A stretch of 64,000 nt of DNA from Rhizobiaceae bacterium (GCA_029233925.1 JARGOX010000001.1:62001-126000); one strand, 5' to 3'; positions 1-9,529 are shown, counted from the first letter of the stretch. Notes: a model not told the origin generated them from the letters alone. A program made the numbers and translations.

Positions 1-2
1 CC

Positions 3-722
3 AATATATTTTACGGTCCGCTGCAGAGATTAACCGGAGCTAGGCATTTTTTTGCCCATGATCCATTTAATACGTTTAGTTGGATCATGGATCGGTCAGA
101 AGGTGCCGGTCATGTGAGTACATTCTACCTTTTTTCATTGCGCACGGGGCTCAACATAGACGCGGATTATCGCCTTTCGGATCCAGCAATTCGCAATTTG
201 ATAGCGGAGATTCTCGGCCGAGGCCATCGGATTGGCTTGCATCCAAGTTTCATGACTTATCGCGATATCGACGAGATCCGTAGGCAGTGGAATGGCTTGA
301 AGGAATACTTGAACGTCGAATTCGGGCACGATGATTTGGATAGTGTCCGGATGCATTGCCTTAGATGGAGGCATCCTGAAACACTTCGCAACCTTTCTGC
401 GATTGGAGTTCGTAGAGATCAGACGTTAGGTTTCGCGGATCGACCAGGCTTCAGATGCGGTACGTGCCACCAATATAGGGCATTTGATCCTATTCGCGAT
501 GAAGTATTAGATATCACCATCAGCCCTCTCATTGCAATGGAATGTTCGGTGACGGCGCCTCGATATATGGGCTTGGCTTGCGGATCGGACGCTTTAAACG
601 AGTTTTTGAAGTTGAAACGGGAGTGCGAGGCGGTGGATGGGGATTTCACGCTGCTATGGCACAATACCGAACTCGCGGACAAAGACATGAGAGTGTTATA
701 CGAGGGCGTAATTAATGGCTAG
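3..722 (+). CDS. Polysaccharide deacetylase-like protein, 5' end cut by window edge
   Basis: The reading frame is open from the first bases of the window through the ATG at 87, so the gene starts outside and the N-terminus is missing. The visible part contains GHRIGLHPS, then R-x-H-x-LRW, RRDQTLGFADRPGFRCGTC and a conserved PLIAME stretch. These are the signatures I associate with polysaccharide-deacetylase-fold proteins of sugar clusters, in which metal-binding His/Asp residues remove acyl groups. The catalytic Asp pair expected near the N-terminus cannot be checked. The 3' end overlaps the next glycosyltransferase by 8 bp, so it is part of the same transcription unit. It probably trims or modifies the polysaccharide made by the cluster. 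The substrate is unknown. Confidence 0.7.
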   Translation, partial: NIFYGPLQRLTGARHFFAHDPFNTFSWIMDRSEGAGHVSTFYLFSLRTGLNIDADYRLSDPAIRNLIAEILGRGHRIGLHPSFMTYRDIDEIRRQWNGLKEYLNVEFGHDDLDSVRMHCLRWRHPETLRNLSAIGVRRDQTLGFADRPGFRCGTCHQYRAFDPIRDEVLDITISPLIAMECSVTAPRYMGLACGSDALNEFLKLKRECEAVDGDFTLLWHNTELADKDMRVLYEGVING

Positions 723-1923
723 CTCTTCAGACGATCCAGCGATCCATGTGCTGGTTGTCCCCTCCTGGTATCCGAAAAACCGTTCTGACCTTTTCGGGAA
801 TTTTTTCCGTGAGCAGGCATTGGCGATGCAGGCGTCTGGATGCCGAGTTGGCGTAATTGCTACCCGGCTTGTTTCGGTCGCGCAGCCCTTCCAATCTTTT
901 GCCGTCGCAGGTCGCACGCGCTTCGAGCTTGACGAGGCCATGCCGACCTATCGCTTGGCCGCGCTCAATCTAACGCCGCGACTATGGCAAGCAAATGCGC
1001 GCCGCATTGGGCGTACGGGCTGGCACTTGTATCAGGACTATGTAGAGAATCACGGTCGCCCCGATCTCATTCATGTCCAATCAAGCCTAATGGCTGGAGC
1101 AATTGCCCGCATTATATTGAAACGAGACGGAATTCCGTTTGTCGTTAGCGAGCACAGTTCAGGCTTTTTAAGAAATTCCATTCCAAAGAAGGGTCTGTCC
1201 CTTGCCCGCGATGTTTTCAACCAAGCAGCAGGTGCGTTTGCAGTAAGCAGTTCGCTCTGTCGTAGATTAGAGAAGATTCTTGATTTTCCACCAGGAAAAT
1301 TCGAGCTGATGCCGAATATGGTTCAGATGAGCTATTTAGATGAGCCCTTGCAAGAAGAAAAAAACGATCCTTCAATAAAATTCCTCCATGTTAGTACGCT
1401 TGATAAGAACAAGGACGTTGAAAATATAATTCGTGCTTTTGGGAGGTTTTGCAAAGACAATCCAACTTCAAGTCTGGTCATTGGAGGTGATGGACCTGAG
1501 CGTTCTGCCTTGGTCGCATTAACGACATCGCTCGGGGTACGTGATAAGGTTCGCTTTACCGGGTGGATGACGCGCGATCAGGTGCGCGAAGAAATGGGCC
1601 GCGCGGCGGCATTTCTCCTTTCGAGCCACCATGAGACATTCAGCATCGTGCTGATCGAAGCGATGGCGATGGGTCTGCCATCGGTCGCAACCCGTTGCGG
1701 AGGCCCCGAAGACATAGTGACGCCGGAAACGGGAATAATGGTGCCCCCGGGCGACGTTGAGGCTTTCGCCGGAGCAATGCGGAAAGTCGTTGAAACACGA
1801 GACGGGTACGATCCGCAAAAACTGCGTGCGCACTGCCGCGCAAAATATGGCCCAGAGACGATTAGCGCGCGATGGCTAGAAATCTATCGCGGGGTGATCG
1901 ACAATGCGGCAGGCGCGCGATGA
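715..1923 (+). CDS. Glycosyltransferase, GT4 family (GT-B fold)
   Basis: This 402-residue protein is a retaining GT-B glycosyltransferase. The N-terminal half opens with a beta strand and the PSWYPKNRSDLFGNFF motif typical of polysaccharide GT4 enzymes. The C-terminal half has LVIGGDGPERSAL and the nucleotide-sugar motif ETFSIVLIEAMAMG (E-x7-E, residues about 303-312), followed by GGPEDIV. It should transfer a sugar from a nucleotide donor to a lipid-linked glycan on the inner face of the membrane. ATG 715 lies inside the end of the deacetylase frame, with a GAGG sequence about 8 bases upstream. Its stop overlaps the flippase start in ATGA, which suggests translational coupling. Donor and acceptor cannot be read from sequence. 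Confidence 0.85.
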   Translation: MASSSDDPAIHVLVVPSWYPKNRSDLFGNFFREQALAMQASGCRVGVIATRLVSVAQPFQSFAVAGRTRFELDEAMPTYRLAALNLTPRLWQANARRIGRTGWHLYQDYVENHGRPDLIHVQSSLMAGAIARIILKRDGIPFVVSEHSSGFLRNSIPKKGLSLARDVFNQAAGAFAVSSSLCRRLEKILDFPPGKFELMPNMVQMSYLDEPLQEEKNDPSIKFLHVSTLDKNKDVENIIRAFGRFCKDNPTSSLVIGGDGPERSALVALTTSLGVRDKVRFTGWMTRDQVREEMGRAAAFLLSSHHETFSIVLIEAMAMGLPSVATRCGGPEDIVTPETGIMVPPGDVEAFAGAMRKVVETRDGYDPQKLRAHCRAKYGPETISARWLEIYRGVIDNAAGAR

Positions 1924-3236
1924 GCGCTCACGGTCTTCGAAGGTTTTCGGCCGATACGCTGCTGACTTTCGTGCGCCAACTCCTTGGCAGCCTGTGCCAG
2001 CTCGGCAGCACCCTGCTCGTCAGTCGCATTCTGGGCCCGGATGGGATCGGAGCATATGCGATCGTGCTGCTGCTACCCATGCTGCTCACGCTGGTCTTCA
2101 ACCTTGGTCTGAACGGAGCCAACGTCTATTTCGTCGCATCGAAACAGGTCACCCTGACCCATGCGTGGGTCGCATCGCGAAATGCCAGCCTGCCCTTAAT
2201 CGCCGTGGGGTTGCTGACCGGGGCCAGTGTCATCGTGCCGTTCGGCGACGCTCTGTTTCCCGGAGTGAGCCGGCAACTGCTCCTTCTGGCGATGTTGATC
2301 TTCCCCTCCAGCCTTATCTTCGCGAACATGCTGAGCCTAGTCCATGCGACCGAGGATTTCCGCTCTTACAACCTGATGGTTCTCGCACAGCCAGTCAGTG
2401 GGTTCTTGCTGCTGTTGGCGTTGTGGCTGGTCGGACAATTCACGCTGCTGCTTGCCATCGCAGCAACGACCGGGTCCTATTTGATCGGAGCGATCATTGC
2501 GTATCTCCTGCTCCTCAAGCGACTGGATCCGAACGATGCGGGGCAGAAGGCCAGCTATCTGCGCCTAGCCATTCGCTACGGTGTCAAAGCTTCGTCCAGC
2601 AACATCATCGGTTTCCTTATCTACCGGCTCGACATCTTCCTGATAAATCTGTTTCTCGGCCCCGTCGCCACGGGCCTCTATACCGTCGCGGTCCGACTGG
2701 TCGAGCAGCTTTGGATGATATCGACGGCGGCATCGACCGTGCTGCTGCCGCGTCTTTCCGCCATGGTCGGGGACGAAAAAGGGCGCGGCGCCCTTACTTC
2801 GCTTGTCTGCCGCGCCACGCTTTTTCTGACGCTGCTCGCTTCGGGCGTCCTCGCCGTAATAGCCGAACCGCTTATCGACATATTGTTCGGGCCTCAGTTT
2901 CAGGGCGCTTCGATGGCGCTCATCGTCCTATTGCCGGGCGCGGTTCTAGTTTCAGGCGGTCGCGTGATCGCGAACGATCTTGCCGCGCGAGGCAGGGTCA
3001 GCGCCAATCTTTATCTCGCGATACTAACGCTCATTCTTAACACGCTCGGAAACATATTGCTTATTCCCCCATTTGGCATCATCGGCGCAGCTGTAGCGAC
3101 CACCCTCGCCTACACATCCGACTTCGTCGTGCGGATGATCATCATGAACCGGATTTCCCGTGTGCCCTGGTGGCACTTCATGCTTTCGGTCCGGTCCGAC
3201 GTCCGGCGCGCGAAACTAATGTTCGACAAGAGGTGA
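1920..3236 (+). CDS. Oligosaccharide flippase (Wzx-like, MOP superfamily)
   Basis: A 438-residue, very hydrophobic protein with about twelve predicted membrane segments. It has the N-terminal pattern of PST/Wzx flippases (LLTFVRQLLGSLCQLGSTLLVSR, split here as LLTFVRQLLG then STLLVSR, followed by ILGPDGIGAYAIVLLL). It is expected to flip the undecaprenyl-linked repeat unit from cytoplasm to periplasm. I chose the ATG at 1920, which overlaps the upstream stop, over the earlier in-frame ATG at 1872 that would lie inside the glycosyltransferase gene. With the EpsG-like polymerase at 11.5 kb it suggests a Wzx/Wzy-type assembly route. Base composition here is GC-rich, unlike the genes after 4.3 kb. 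Confidence 0.85.
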   Translation: MSAHGLRRFSADTLLTFVRQLLGSLCQLGSTLLVSRILGPDGIGAYAIVLLLPMLLTLVFNLGLNGANVYFVASKQVTLTHAWVASRNASLPLIAVGLLTGASVIVPFGDALFPGVSRQLLLLAMLIFPSSLIFANMLSLVHATEDFRSYNLMVLAQPVSGFLLLLALWLVGQFTLLLAIAATTGSYLIGAIIAYLLLLKRLDPNDAGQKASYLRLAIRYGVKASSSNIIGFLIYRLDIFLINLFLGPVATGLYTVAVRLVEQLWMISTAASTVLLPRLSAMVGDEKGRGALTSLVCRATLFLTLLASGVLAVIAEPLIDILFGPQFQGASMALIVLLPGAVLVSGGRVIANDLAARGRVSANLYLAILTLILNTLGNILLIPPFGIIGAAVATTLAYTSDFVVRMIIMNRISRVPWWHFMLSVRSDVRRAKLMFDKR

Positions 3237-3241
3237 TCGAC

Positions 3242-4336
3242 ATGAAGCTGCTGACCTGCATTGGCGCCCGCCCCCAGTTTATCAAGGCTGCTACCGTGTC
3301 TCGTGCCGTATCAGCTTACAACGATGTGCACGAAGTTATTGTTCACACCGGCCAGCATTACGACGTTAACATGTCGGACGTGTTCTTCGAAGAGCTCTCG
3401 ATCCCAAAACCCGATCATCATCTTGCCCTTGGAGGCGGTAATCATGGTGAGATGACCGGTCGTATGCTCGGTGCGCTTGAAGCTGTAATGATAGAAGAAA
3501 AGCCGGATATGGTATTGGTTTACGGGGACACAAACTCAACGCTGGCCGGCGCCCTCGCGGCGGTGAAGTTACATCTGCCGGTTGCCCATGTCGAAGCCGG
3601 ATTACGCAGCTTCAACCGCCGGATGCCAGAGGAAATTAATCGTATCCTCACCGATCATGCGTCCGACATCCTTTTCGTACCGACTAAAACTGCCCTTAAA
3701 AATCTAGAGCAAGAAGGCTTGCCGGAAGACCGCGTGCACTTTGTTGGCGATGTCATGTACGATGCAGCGCTATTCTATCGGGCGCTCGCTCGCTCGCCCG
3801 CCTTCTTTAGCCAAAAAGGTGTTGAGGACGGCAACTTCATCCTCGCCACCATCCATCGCGCGGAAAACACCGACGATCCCAAGCGGCTGGCAGCGATTTT
3901 ATGCGGGCTCGGCCGGGCCGGACGGTGTGTGGTTCTACCGCTGCATCCACGCACGCGCCAGCGAATAAAGGAGCTTGGCATTGCAATGCCTGCATCGATG
4001 CTCGTTACGGAGCCTGTCAGCTATCTCGAAATGGTCTGGCTCGAAGCGCATGCTGCCGTTATCGCAACCGATTCCGGCGGCGTTCAAAAGGAAGCTTTCT
4101 TCCACGAAACTCCGTGTGTGACAATGCGCGACGAAACGGAATGGGTGGAACTCGTCGAAGCTGGCTGGAACCGATTAGTCGGTGCCGACGAAAACCGCAT
4201 TGTCGAGGCTCTGAATTCAAATGTGGAACAGCAACATAGAAGTGCGATTTACGGTGCCGGCGACGCTTCGAACCGGATCGTAGAACTGATTAGGCGCGGT
4301 GCTGCTAGCCGCCCAGATCGAGGACTGAAGGCATGA
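3242..4336 (+). CDS. wecB: UDP-N-acetylglucosamine 2-epimerase (non-hydrolysing)
   Basis: Converts UDP-GlcNAc to UDP-ManNAc, a precursor for ManNAc or ManNAcA residues in surface glycans. The 364-residue length and motifs fit the non-hydrolysing WecB/MnaA family: start MKLLTCIGARPQFIKAA, VYGDTNSTLAGALAA, HVEAGLRSFNRRMPEEINR, ATIHRAEN, LHPRTRQR and TDSGGVQKEAFF with the distal substrate loop. I chose ATG 3242, placed just after the flippase stop; a longer frame from 3170 would overlap the flippase. Its last bases overlap the next gene start in ATGA. It shows that at least one ManNAc-derived sugar is likely in the product. Confidence 0.95.
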   Translation: MKLLTCIGARPQFIKAATVSRAVSAYNDVHEVIVHTGQHYDVNMSDVFFEELSIPKPDHHLALGGGNHGEMTGRMLGALEAVMIEEKPDMVLVYGDTNSTLAGALAAVKLHLPVAHVEAGLRSFNRRMPEEINRILTDHASDILFVPTKTALKNLEQEGLPEDRVHFVGDVMYDAALFYRALARSPAFFSQKGVEDGNFILATIHRAENTDDPKRLAAILCGLGRAGRCVVLPLHPRTRQRIKELGIAMPASMLVTEPVSYLEMVWLEAHAAVIATDSGGVQKEAFFHETPCVTMRDETEWVELVEAGWNRLVGADENRIVEALNSNVEQQHRSAIYGAGDASNRIVELIRRGAASRPDRGLKA

Positions 4337-5616
4337 AAATACTTTACGTCGCCAGCATGGGTATCCCGTTGCGCGACATTCTTTCTGGCAAGAAAGTTGA
4401 GGAGGTTACACATTCACCCGGCTTCTTTCAGCCCTGGTACAGGATGGCATTGCGCGGCCACCAAGTCGATTTCGTTGTTACTTCAAATTTCGATGATTAT
4501 CGCGAACTCAATGTCGATTGGTTTACGAAAGATAATCTGAAAGCCAATATATATGACCCTGCTGTGGAGTTGCCTTTCTGGCGACGGATCCCCCGCCGGC
4601 TGAGCCGGCTATTTCGATTAGTCTATCATGTCAACAAGGCGCTTCGCGAGGAAGACTACGACTTTGTTATATGCTGGGCCTTTTTCGAAGGTTTTGTCGC
4701 TAACATCCTCGCAAACTGGCATGGGGTGCCAAGCGGGATGCGCTCGATGGGAACGTTGCTTGTTCCAGAATTGCGCGAGCGCGGTGCCATCCGCACTGCT
4801 TTTCGCCATCCTATCGAATTTTTGTCGTTCAAGTTGCGAAAGAATTTTTTTCTGATGACTGATGACGGTACGAAAGGCGATGAACTCTTCCAAGCTTGGC
4901 GACCTTCTCGTAAGAAATATGACTATCTATTCTGGAGGACTGGCGTTGAGTTCAAGACAATAGACGACGTCTCGTCAAAAATAAACAAACCGGCACAACT
5001 ATATCTGTTTTTCGCAGCCCGCTTAGACCCATGGAAACGTCATGACTTAGTTGTCGAAACCGTACGCATTTTACATGAAAGAGGCTTGCCAGTTAACTTA
5101 TACTTTGCTGGTGCGATCCAGTCGGACTCCTATTTCCAGCAGGTCATGAAGCAAGCAGCGGATGCTGGAATCGCTAATTATGTCAGATACCTTGGTGGGA
5201 TACCAAGCGATGACCTACGCCGTTATGCCTATTACGCAGTGGCCAACCTTTTCATGTACGATGTGTCGAACCTCGGAAACGTGTTTTTTGAGACCTACAC
5301 AACTGGTGGCGTTATCATTGGCAGGAATGACGGAAGTCTTGATGAGTATATCGATGCGGGTCGCAATGGTTTTCTGATCGACAAGCCCGAACAGGCTGCT
5401 GATATCATTGAAGGTCTGCTTTCAGACCAGTACGATGTTGACGCAATTCGCCAAGCGGCTATGCAGGATTCTCGCCAACGATGTTTTTCTATGGATGAGC
5501 GTTTCAATGCCGAAGTAGCTATGATCGAACATGTTGTGAAAACGGGCAGTACTGGTTTAGAATCTGACGCTGATGGCATTTGTAGACTGAATAAAGTTAC
5601 CATCATTAGTAGCTAA
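4333..5616 (+). CDS. Glycosyltransferase, GT4-like
   Basis: A 427-residue protein whose C-terminal half carries the GT-B nucleotide-sugar domain. It contains FFAARLDPWKRHD, LYFAGAIQSDSYF, YVRYLGGIPSDDL and an acidic FFETYTTGGVIIGRNDG segment in place of the classical E-x7-E. The N-terminal acceptor domain (MKILYVASMG...) is poorly conserved. It is probably a cytoplasmic or membrane-associated sugar transferase of the polysaccharide pathway. The start overlaps the wecB stop by 4 bases. From this gene to about 9.5 kb the DNA is clearly more AT-rich than flanking genes, which suggests a separate origin for this block. Specificity is unknown. Confidence 0.75.
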   Translation: MKILYVASMGIPLRDILSGKKVEEVTHSPGFFQPWYRMALRGHQVDFVVTSNFDDYRELNVDWFTKDNLKANIYDPAVELPFWRRIPRRLSRLFRLVYHVNKALREEDYDFVICWAFFEGFVANILANWHGVPSGMRSMGTLLVPELRERGAIRTAFRHPIEFLSFKLRKNFFLMTDDGTKGDELFQAWRPSRKKYDYLFWRTGVEFKTIDDVSSKINKPAQLYLFFAARLDPWKRHDLVVETVRILHERGLPVNLYFAGAIQSDSYFQQVMKQAADAGIANYVRYLGGIPSDDLRRYAYYAVANLFMYDVSNLGNVFFETYTTGGVIIGRNDGSLDEYIDAGRNGFLIDKPEQAADIIEGLLSDQYDVDAIRQAAMQDSRQRCFSMDERFNAEVAMIEHVVKTGSTGLESDADGICRLNKVTIISS

Positions 5617-5668
5617 TTTGATGTTAGCATGCTGATTTTTTATAAGCTATAAAGGCTAGTAAAAAGCA

Positions 5669-6766
5669 ATGAAGCGAATATTACATTTTACACCAGGTTT
5701 CCGTTTAGGGGGGGTTGAAACGCTACTGCTGGGACTTTATCGAAACCTTGACCGTGATCGTTTCCAGTTTGATTTCGTGACTGACAATCTCGACACAATG
5801 GAAGAATTCGAAGAGATCCGTTCAATGGGCGGTCGCGTCTACCAATTCGGCCGTTATCTCGACAATCCTCTAGCCTATCAGCGTAAGTTCGTGAACGTCA
5901 TCGCCAGTATGGACCCTGATAGCACTATCTTCCACAGTCATGATGTACTACGTTCAGCTCCTTTGCTGTTCGCGTGTCGGCGTAAAGGTATTAAACGGCG
6001 CGTTCTCCATTCCCACACAGATAGCTTTAAAGGGTCGCGACGGGAATATTTTGCCCCGACGATATTGTTTCTGACCAACGGTCTGGCTACTCACTATTTT
6101 GCCTGTTCGAACGAAGCTGGCCGTTTCATGTTCCCGGGCCGGGACTTCTCGATTTTTAACAACGCGGTCGACCTAACCCGATTTATCTTTGATCGCCCTG
6201 CGCGAGATGCCCTACGCGCAAAGCTAGGAATCAGCCCAGGTGCGGCGGTGATTGGGCACACCGGGCGTTTCACATTCCAAAAAAATCATGACTGGATCAT
6301 TCGAGTCTTCGCTGAATTCGTAAAAAACCATTCGGACAGCCATTTGCTTCTGGTAGGAGCAGGCCCTCTTGAAAACGAGATGCGCCATCTTGCTAGCAAA
6401 CTAGCGGTGAGCGACAGAGTAATATTCGCAGGTCGACAAAACGATGTGACAGCGTATCTCAGCGCGATGGATCTCTTCTGCCTACCATCTCATTTTGAAG
6501 GATTGCCACTCTCGCTGATAGAAGCGCAAGCCAATGGCTTACCGATACTAGTTTCCGACATCGTCACTGAGGAGGTTTGTCTGACGGACGCGATAAACAA
6601 GTTTAGCCTCAAGTCGACAGCAAGTGAATGGGCCTCAGTGTTGGTGGGCTTGCATAGAAAAGGCCGGCACAATAGCACCATCCAAGTTAATAAACTTAGA
6701 ACTGATGGGTACGATATCCGCACTCAATGGAAAAAGCTAGTCAGTCTTTATGGCTTAGCGCCGTGA
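5669..6766 (+). CDS. Glycosyltransferase, GT4 family (EpsF-like)
   Basis: A 365-residue GT-B enzyme. It has the EpsF-type start MKRILHFTPGFRLGGVETLL with the glycine-rich acceptor loop, then HSHTDSFKGSRRE, FNNAVDLTRF, VIGHTGRFTFQKNH and LLLVGAGPLENEM. The donor motif is HFEGLPLSLIEAQANGLP (E-x7-E). It is expected to add one sugar to the growing repeat unit. It follows the previous gene after 52 bp, so it is probably co-transcribed. The upstream sequence is AT-rich with no strong Shine-Dalgarno; the ATG chosen is the first in frame and gives the usual family length. Confidence 0.82.
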   Translation: MKRILHFTPGFRLGGVETLLLGLYRNLDRDRFQFDFVTDNLDTMEEFEEIRSMGGRVYQFGRYLDNPLAYQRKFVNVIASMDPDSTIFHSHDVLRSAPLLFACRRKGIKRRVLHSHTDSFKGSRREYFAPTILFLTNGLATHYFACSNEAGRFMFPGRDFSIFNNAVDLTRFIFDRPARDALRAKLGISPGAAVIGHTGRFTFQKNHDWIIRVFAEFVKNHSDSHLLLVGAGPLENEMRHLASKLAVSDRVIFAGRQNDVTAYLSAMDLFCLPSHFEGLPLSLIEAQANGLPILVSDIVTEEVCLTDAINKFSLKSTASEWASVLVGLHRKGRHNSTIQVNKLRTDGYDIRTQWKKLVSLYGLAP

Positions 6767-6838
6767 TCCAATAGTCGAAATGTTGGCACTCCTTCGCATC
6801 CGATGTTCTCCACATAAACGCGCTAAAAGGTTAACTGC

Positions 6839-7963
6839 ATGAGAATTGGGCTTAACGCGACTTGCTTCAATAATAGGCCGTCGGGTGCGAGGCAGCGTTT
6901 CCTCGGGCTTTACCTGCCCACAATCCTAGCGCTGCCAGATGTTCATTTTGTAGTATATTCAGCCGCGGATATCAATGCCGAGCACTGGTTCCGCAATGTA
7001 CAGAATGTTTCGATCCGTCGTACTCCAGTGCCCAGCGAGGGCCGATGGAATAGAATCATCAGCGGTCTGGGATATTGGCCGACGACGCTACGCAAGGATA
7101 AACTTGACCTGCTTGAGGGTTTCCACCTACCTCCGGTTTCGAACCCGGCTGGAAGAACGGTTATGACTATTCACGACCTTCGTGGACTCCATCCGGATAC
7201 TCAATATTCACGCAGATCAGTTTACCTTACTGCCCTCAACTATAGTATACGTCGATCTGACAGCATCATTACAGTCTCAAATAGCATGAAGCAGGAGATT
7301 GAAGCCTTCTTCCCAAACGCGAAAGTAACACGAATCTACAATGGCATCGACAGTAGAATATTCAAACAAATAGATGATAACGAAGCAAATAAATTTTTGC
7401 GGGAGAAGAAATTGCCATTCGACTTCTTACTCGCAGTCGGCCACTATGAAATCCGCAAAAATTACGTGCGACTCATATCTGCTGTTAAGTCTCTGAACGA
7501 TCAAGGCCTTTCAATGCCGCTCGTGATTGCCGGCAATGACAGTGGTCAATTTGAAGAACTGAGACATAGAGTGACAATGGCCGGTCTCGAAAAGCAGGTC
7601 GTGCTGCTGCGAAACTTGGATGACGATCAGATTAGGTGGCTCTACCATAAGTGCCGCCTGGTTGTATTTCCCTCCTCTTACGAAGGGTTCGGTATTCCAG
7701 TGCTGGAAGCAATGGCCGCTAAGAAACCGTTCGTGCTGAGTGATATTGCAGTGTTTAAGGAGTTGAGTGAGGAACAGGGCGTGTATTTTGCGCATAACGA
7801 CGTCAATGCGATGGCGAGTGCGATAGCTATCCTTGCTCGATCCAACGTTGAACAAAAGCGGCTAATCGACTACGGTGGTCGTCGAGTAAAAGATTTTAGC
7901 TTCAACAGGCTTTCGAAGGAGTTAGTATCTTTTTATCAAGCGCAAGCCTCGGCGCTTAACTAA
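6839..7963 (+). CDS. Glycosyltransferase, GT4 family
   Basis: A 374-residue GT-B protein beginning MRIGLNATCFNNRPSGARQR. This is the usual start of GT4 enzymes related to mannosyl and rhamnosyl transferases, with a Gly/Arg acceptor loop. Further motifs are MTIHDLRGLHP, ITVSNSMKQEIE, IYNGIDSRIF, AVGHYEIRKN and the donor-binding PSSYEGFGIPVLEAMA (E-x7-E). An ggtta-rich 72-bp gap separates it from the upstream gene, and only 3 bp separate it from the acyltransferase downstream. It is probably the third or fourth sugar transferase of the unit. The sugar it transfers cannot be deduced. Confidence 0.83.
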   Translation: MRIGLNATCFNNRPSGARQRFLGLYLPTILALPDVHFVVYSAADINAEHWFRNVQNVSIRRTPVPSEGRWNRIISGLGYWPTTLRKDKLDLLEGFHLPPVSNPAGRTVMTIHDLRGLHPDTQYSRRSVYLTALNYSIRRSDSIITVSNSMKQEIEAFFPNAKVTRIYNGIDSRIFKQIDDNEANKFLREKKLPFDFLLAVGHYEIRKNYVRLISAVKSLNDQGLSMPLVIAGNDSGQFEELRHRVTMAGLEKQVVLLRNLDDDQIRWLYHKCRLVVFPSSYEGFGIPVLEAMAAKKPFVLSDIAVFKELSEEQGVYFAHNDVNAMASAIAILARSNVEQKRLIDYGGRRVKDFSFNRLSKELVSFYQAQASALN

Positions 7964-7966
7964 AAA

Positions 7967-8476
7967 ATGGCGGGGTGGATGTTTAATTTTCTTTTAGATT
8001 GGCTGGCAACACTCACGGTCAACGCGAGCATACGGATTAAGCGGCGCCATGTGCAGTGTTATGCCGCAACCTTCCCCAACATCGACCGTTCAGTATTCTT
8101 CGGGCCCAATGTAATCATTTTAGCGTCGCCTGGTAGTGTTTCAATTGGGGCTGGTACTTATATAAACGACGCCATTTTGTCAGCTTCCGACGAATGCCCG
8201 TTGCGCATCGGAGAACGGTGCGCAATCGGATACCGTGTTTCAATTAAGGCAGTTACCCATGACTCAAGCAATCCTGCTCCCGATGCCTCCGGCGCAATAG
8301 CGCACAAGTGCGCTCCTATAACCATCGGAGATCGTTGCTGGATTGGAGACAATGTATTCCTACGTGAAGGTGTCACCCTCGGCGACGATGTAGTGGTTGG
8401 TGCGAACTCAGTAGTAACAAAGTCCTTTTCGAGCGGTTCAATCATAGCAGGGGTGCCCGCAATGCTTATCCGGTAA
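7967..8476 (+). CDS. Hexapeptide-repeat acyltransferase (WcaF/LbetaH family)
   Basis: A 169-residue left-handed beta-helix protein. Hexapeptide repeats run from about residue 45 to the end: VFFGPNVIILASPGSVSIGA, IGERCAIGYRVSIK, ITIGDRCWIGDNVFLREGVT and LGDDVVVGANSVVTKSF, ending IIAGVPAMLIR. The His in AVTHDSSNP is in the position of the catalytic His of maltose/colanic-acid acetyltransferases. It most likely O-acetylates a sugar of the repeat unit using acetyl-CoA. It sits 3 bp after a glycosyltransferase and so belongs to the operon. The N-terminal 40 residues are hydrophobic and may mediate membrane contact. Confidence 0.82.
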   Translation: MAGWMFNFLLDWLATLTVNASIRIKRRHVQCYAATFPNIDRSVFFGPNVIILASPGSVSIGAGTYINDAILSASDECPLRIGERCAIGYRVSIKAVTHDSSNPAPDASGAIAHKCAPITIGDRCWIGDNVFLREGVTLGDDVVVGANSVVTKSFSSGSIIAGVPAMLIR

Positions 8477-8616
8477 CCTTTCTTCTCTTCGCTTCGAGCT
8501 TGCTGAAAGCTTGAGTATAAAAACCCTAGCCTCCTCCGGGATTAAATTTTCATTAGTTGGCCATCTTCGGCAGTGTAAGCTCTGTTGGATTATCAACTGT
8601 AGACGGGTAAGAAAAC
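8477..8616 (+). other. 140-bp intergenic gap inside polysaccharide cluster
   Basis: An AT-rich gap between the acyltransferase and the methyltransferase gene. It may hold an internal promoter (a TATAAAA-containing stretch near 8516-8523). It also contains the octamer CCTCCTCC at 8530, resembling the anti-Shine-Dalgarno loops of some rhizobial small RNAs. I see no convincing terminator and do not call an RNA. Confidence 0.3.
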
Positions 8617-9504
8617 ATGGGAACTGACCTTCATTCACTTAACTTCCTACGCTTTTGTCACAAGAGTTACAGGGAATTCGGTGCTACTGTTACGTTGGCG
8701 CGTCAAGGGCTGCATGTAACAAAAGAGAACGCATACGATGACTATAATAAGAGCATCGTTAACAAAGCTGAAGCGGAAGGTGAGTATTTTATTGATGGGA
8801 CGTTAAGGCGATCCTTTGGTAGTAGTTCGGTCGACTCAATAGATTACTCGAACTATGAGGGTGCCTCGATAATTCACGACTTGAATATACCGCTGGGTAA
8901 GGATATGCCTAAGTTCAACACTGTAATCGATGCTGGTACTACTGAGCATATTTTTTCTGTTACCACGGCACTTTCTAATGCACGCGAACTTTGTCGACCT
9001 GGAGGCATGATAATACATATTTTGCCAGCGAACAATTTTTGTGGCCATGGCTTCTGGCAATTTTCCCCCGAATTATTTCTGGGACTTTATTCAAAAAGCA
9101 ACGGTTTTTGTGATACAGAAATCTATCTTGCCAAGCTTGACGATACAAAACGCTGGTACAGACTGAGCGCTCTTGCTCATGGTGGGCGTGGAAACTTTTT
9201 TTCAAGTTTCAGTCTATTAATTATGGTGAAAACGGTGAAGTCTGCGAGCTCAAAAGGTGAGTTTTTAACGCCGCAACAACTCGACTATACTGAAATTTGG
9301 ACTGGCACTAAGAACAGTGAGGAGCAGAAACGGCACAGGAAAGATACTTTCCTGTCCAAGGTGCGCAGCCAAGTCAGCGTGAGTCCAACTCTGCGTAGCT
9401 GGCGCAACGCGATGTTTCGTAACCGGGCACCTTTCTCAATGCGTGTGAATCGCTTCAATCCCTGCCTTGAAATGATCCAGGTAAGTCAGGTGATAGGGCA
9501 GTAG
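8617..9504 (+). CDS. SAM-dependent methyltransferase-like protein of the polysaccharide cluster
   Basis: A 295-residue protein. The central segment FNTVIDAGTTEHIFSV followed by NARELCRPGGMIIHILP reads like motifs I and post-I to IV of a class I Rossmann methyltransferase. The acidic-Gly motif is degenerate (DAGTTEHI rather than DxGxGxG), as in many sugar-cluster methyltransferases. It could methylate a sugar hydroxyl or carboxyl of the polymer. It lies in the same orientation between an acyltransferase and the asparagine-synthase-like gene, with 25 bp to the latter. Codon use is AT-rich. A non-catalytic role is possible because several usual SAM-binding residues are absent. Confidence 0.6.
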   Translation: MGTDLHSLNFLRFCHKSYREFGATVTLARQGLHVTKENAYDDYNKSIVNKAEAEGEYFIDGTLRRSFGSSSVDSIDYSNYEGASIIHDLNIPLGKDMPKFNTVIDAGTTEHIFSVTTALSNARELCRPGGMIIHILPANNFCGHGFWQFSPELFLGLYSKSNGFCDTEIYLAKLDDTKRWYRLSALAHGGRGNFFSSFSLLIMVKTVKSASSKGEFLTPQQLDYTEIWTGTKNSEEQKRHRKDTFLSKVRSQVSVSPTLRSWRNAMFRNRAPFSMRVNRFNPCLEMIQVSQVIGQ

Positions 9505-9529
9505 CCCCAACCTAGCTATAGGTATCTCC

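Noticed and set aside
8526-8545. Small RNA with CCTCCTCC loop
   Set aside because: The stem is only three to five base pairs and no terminator follows; evidence is too thin.
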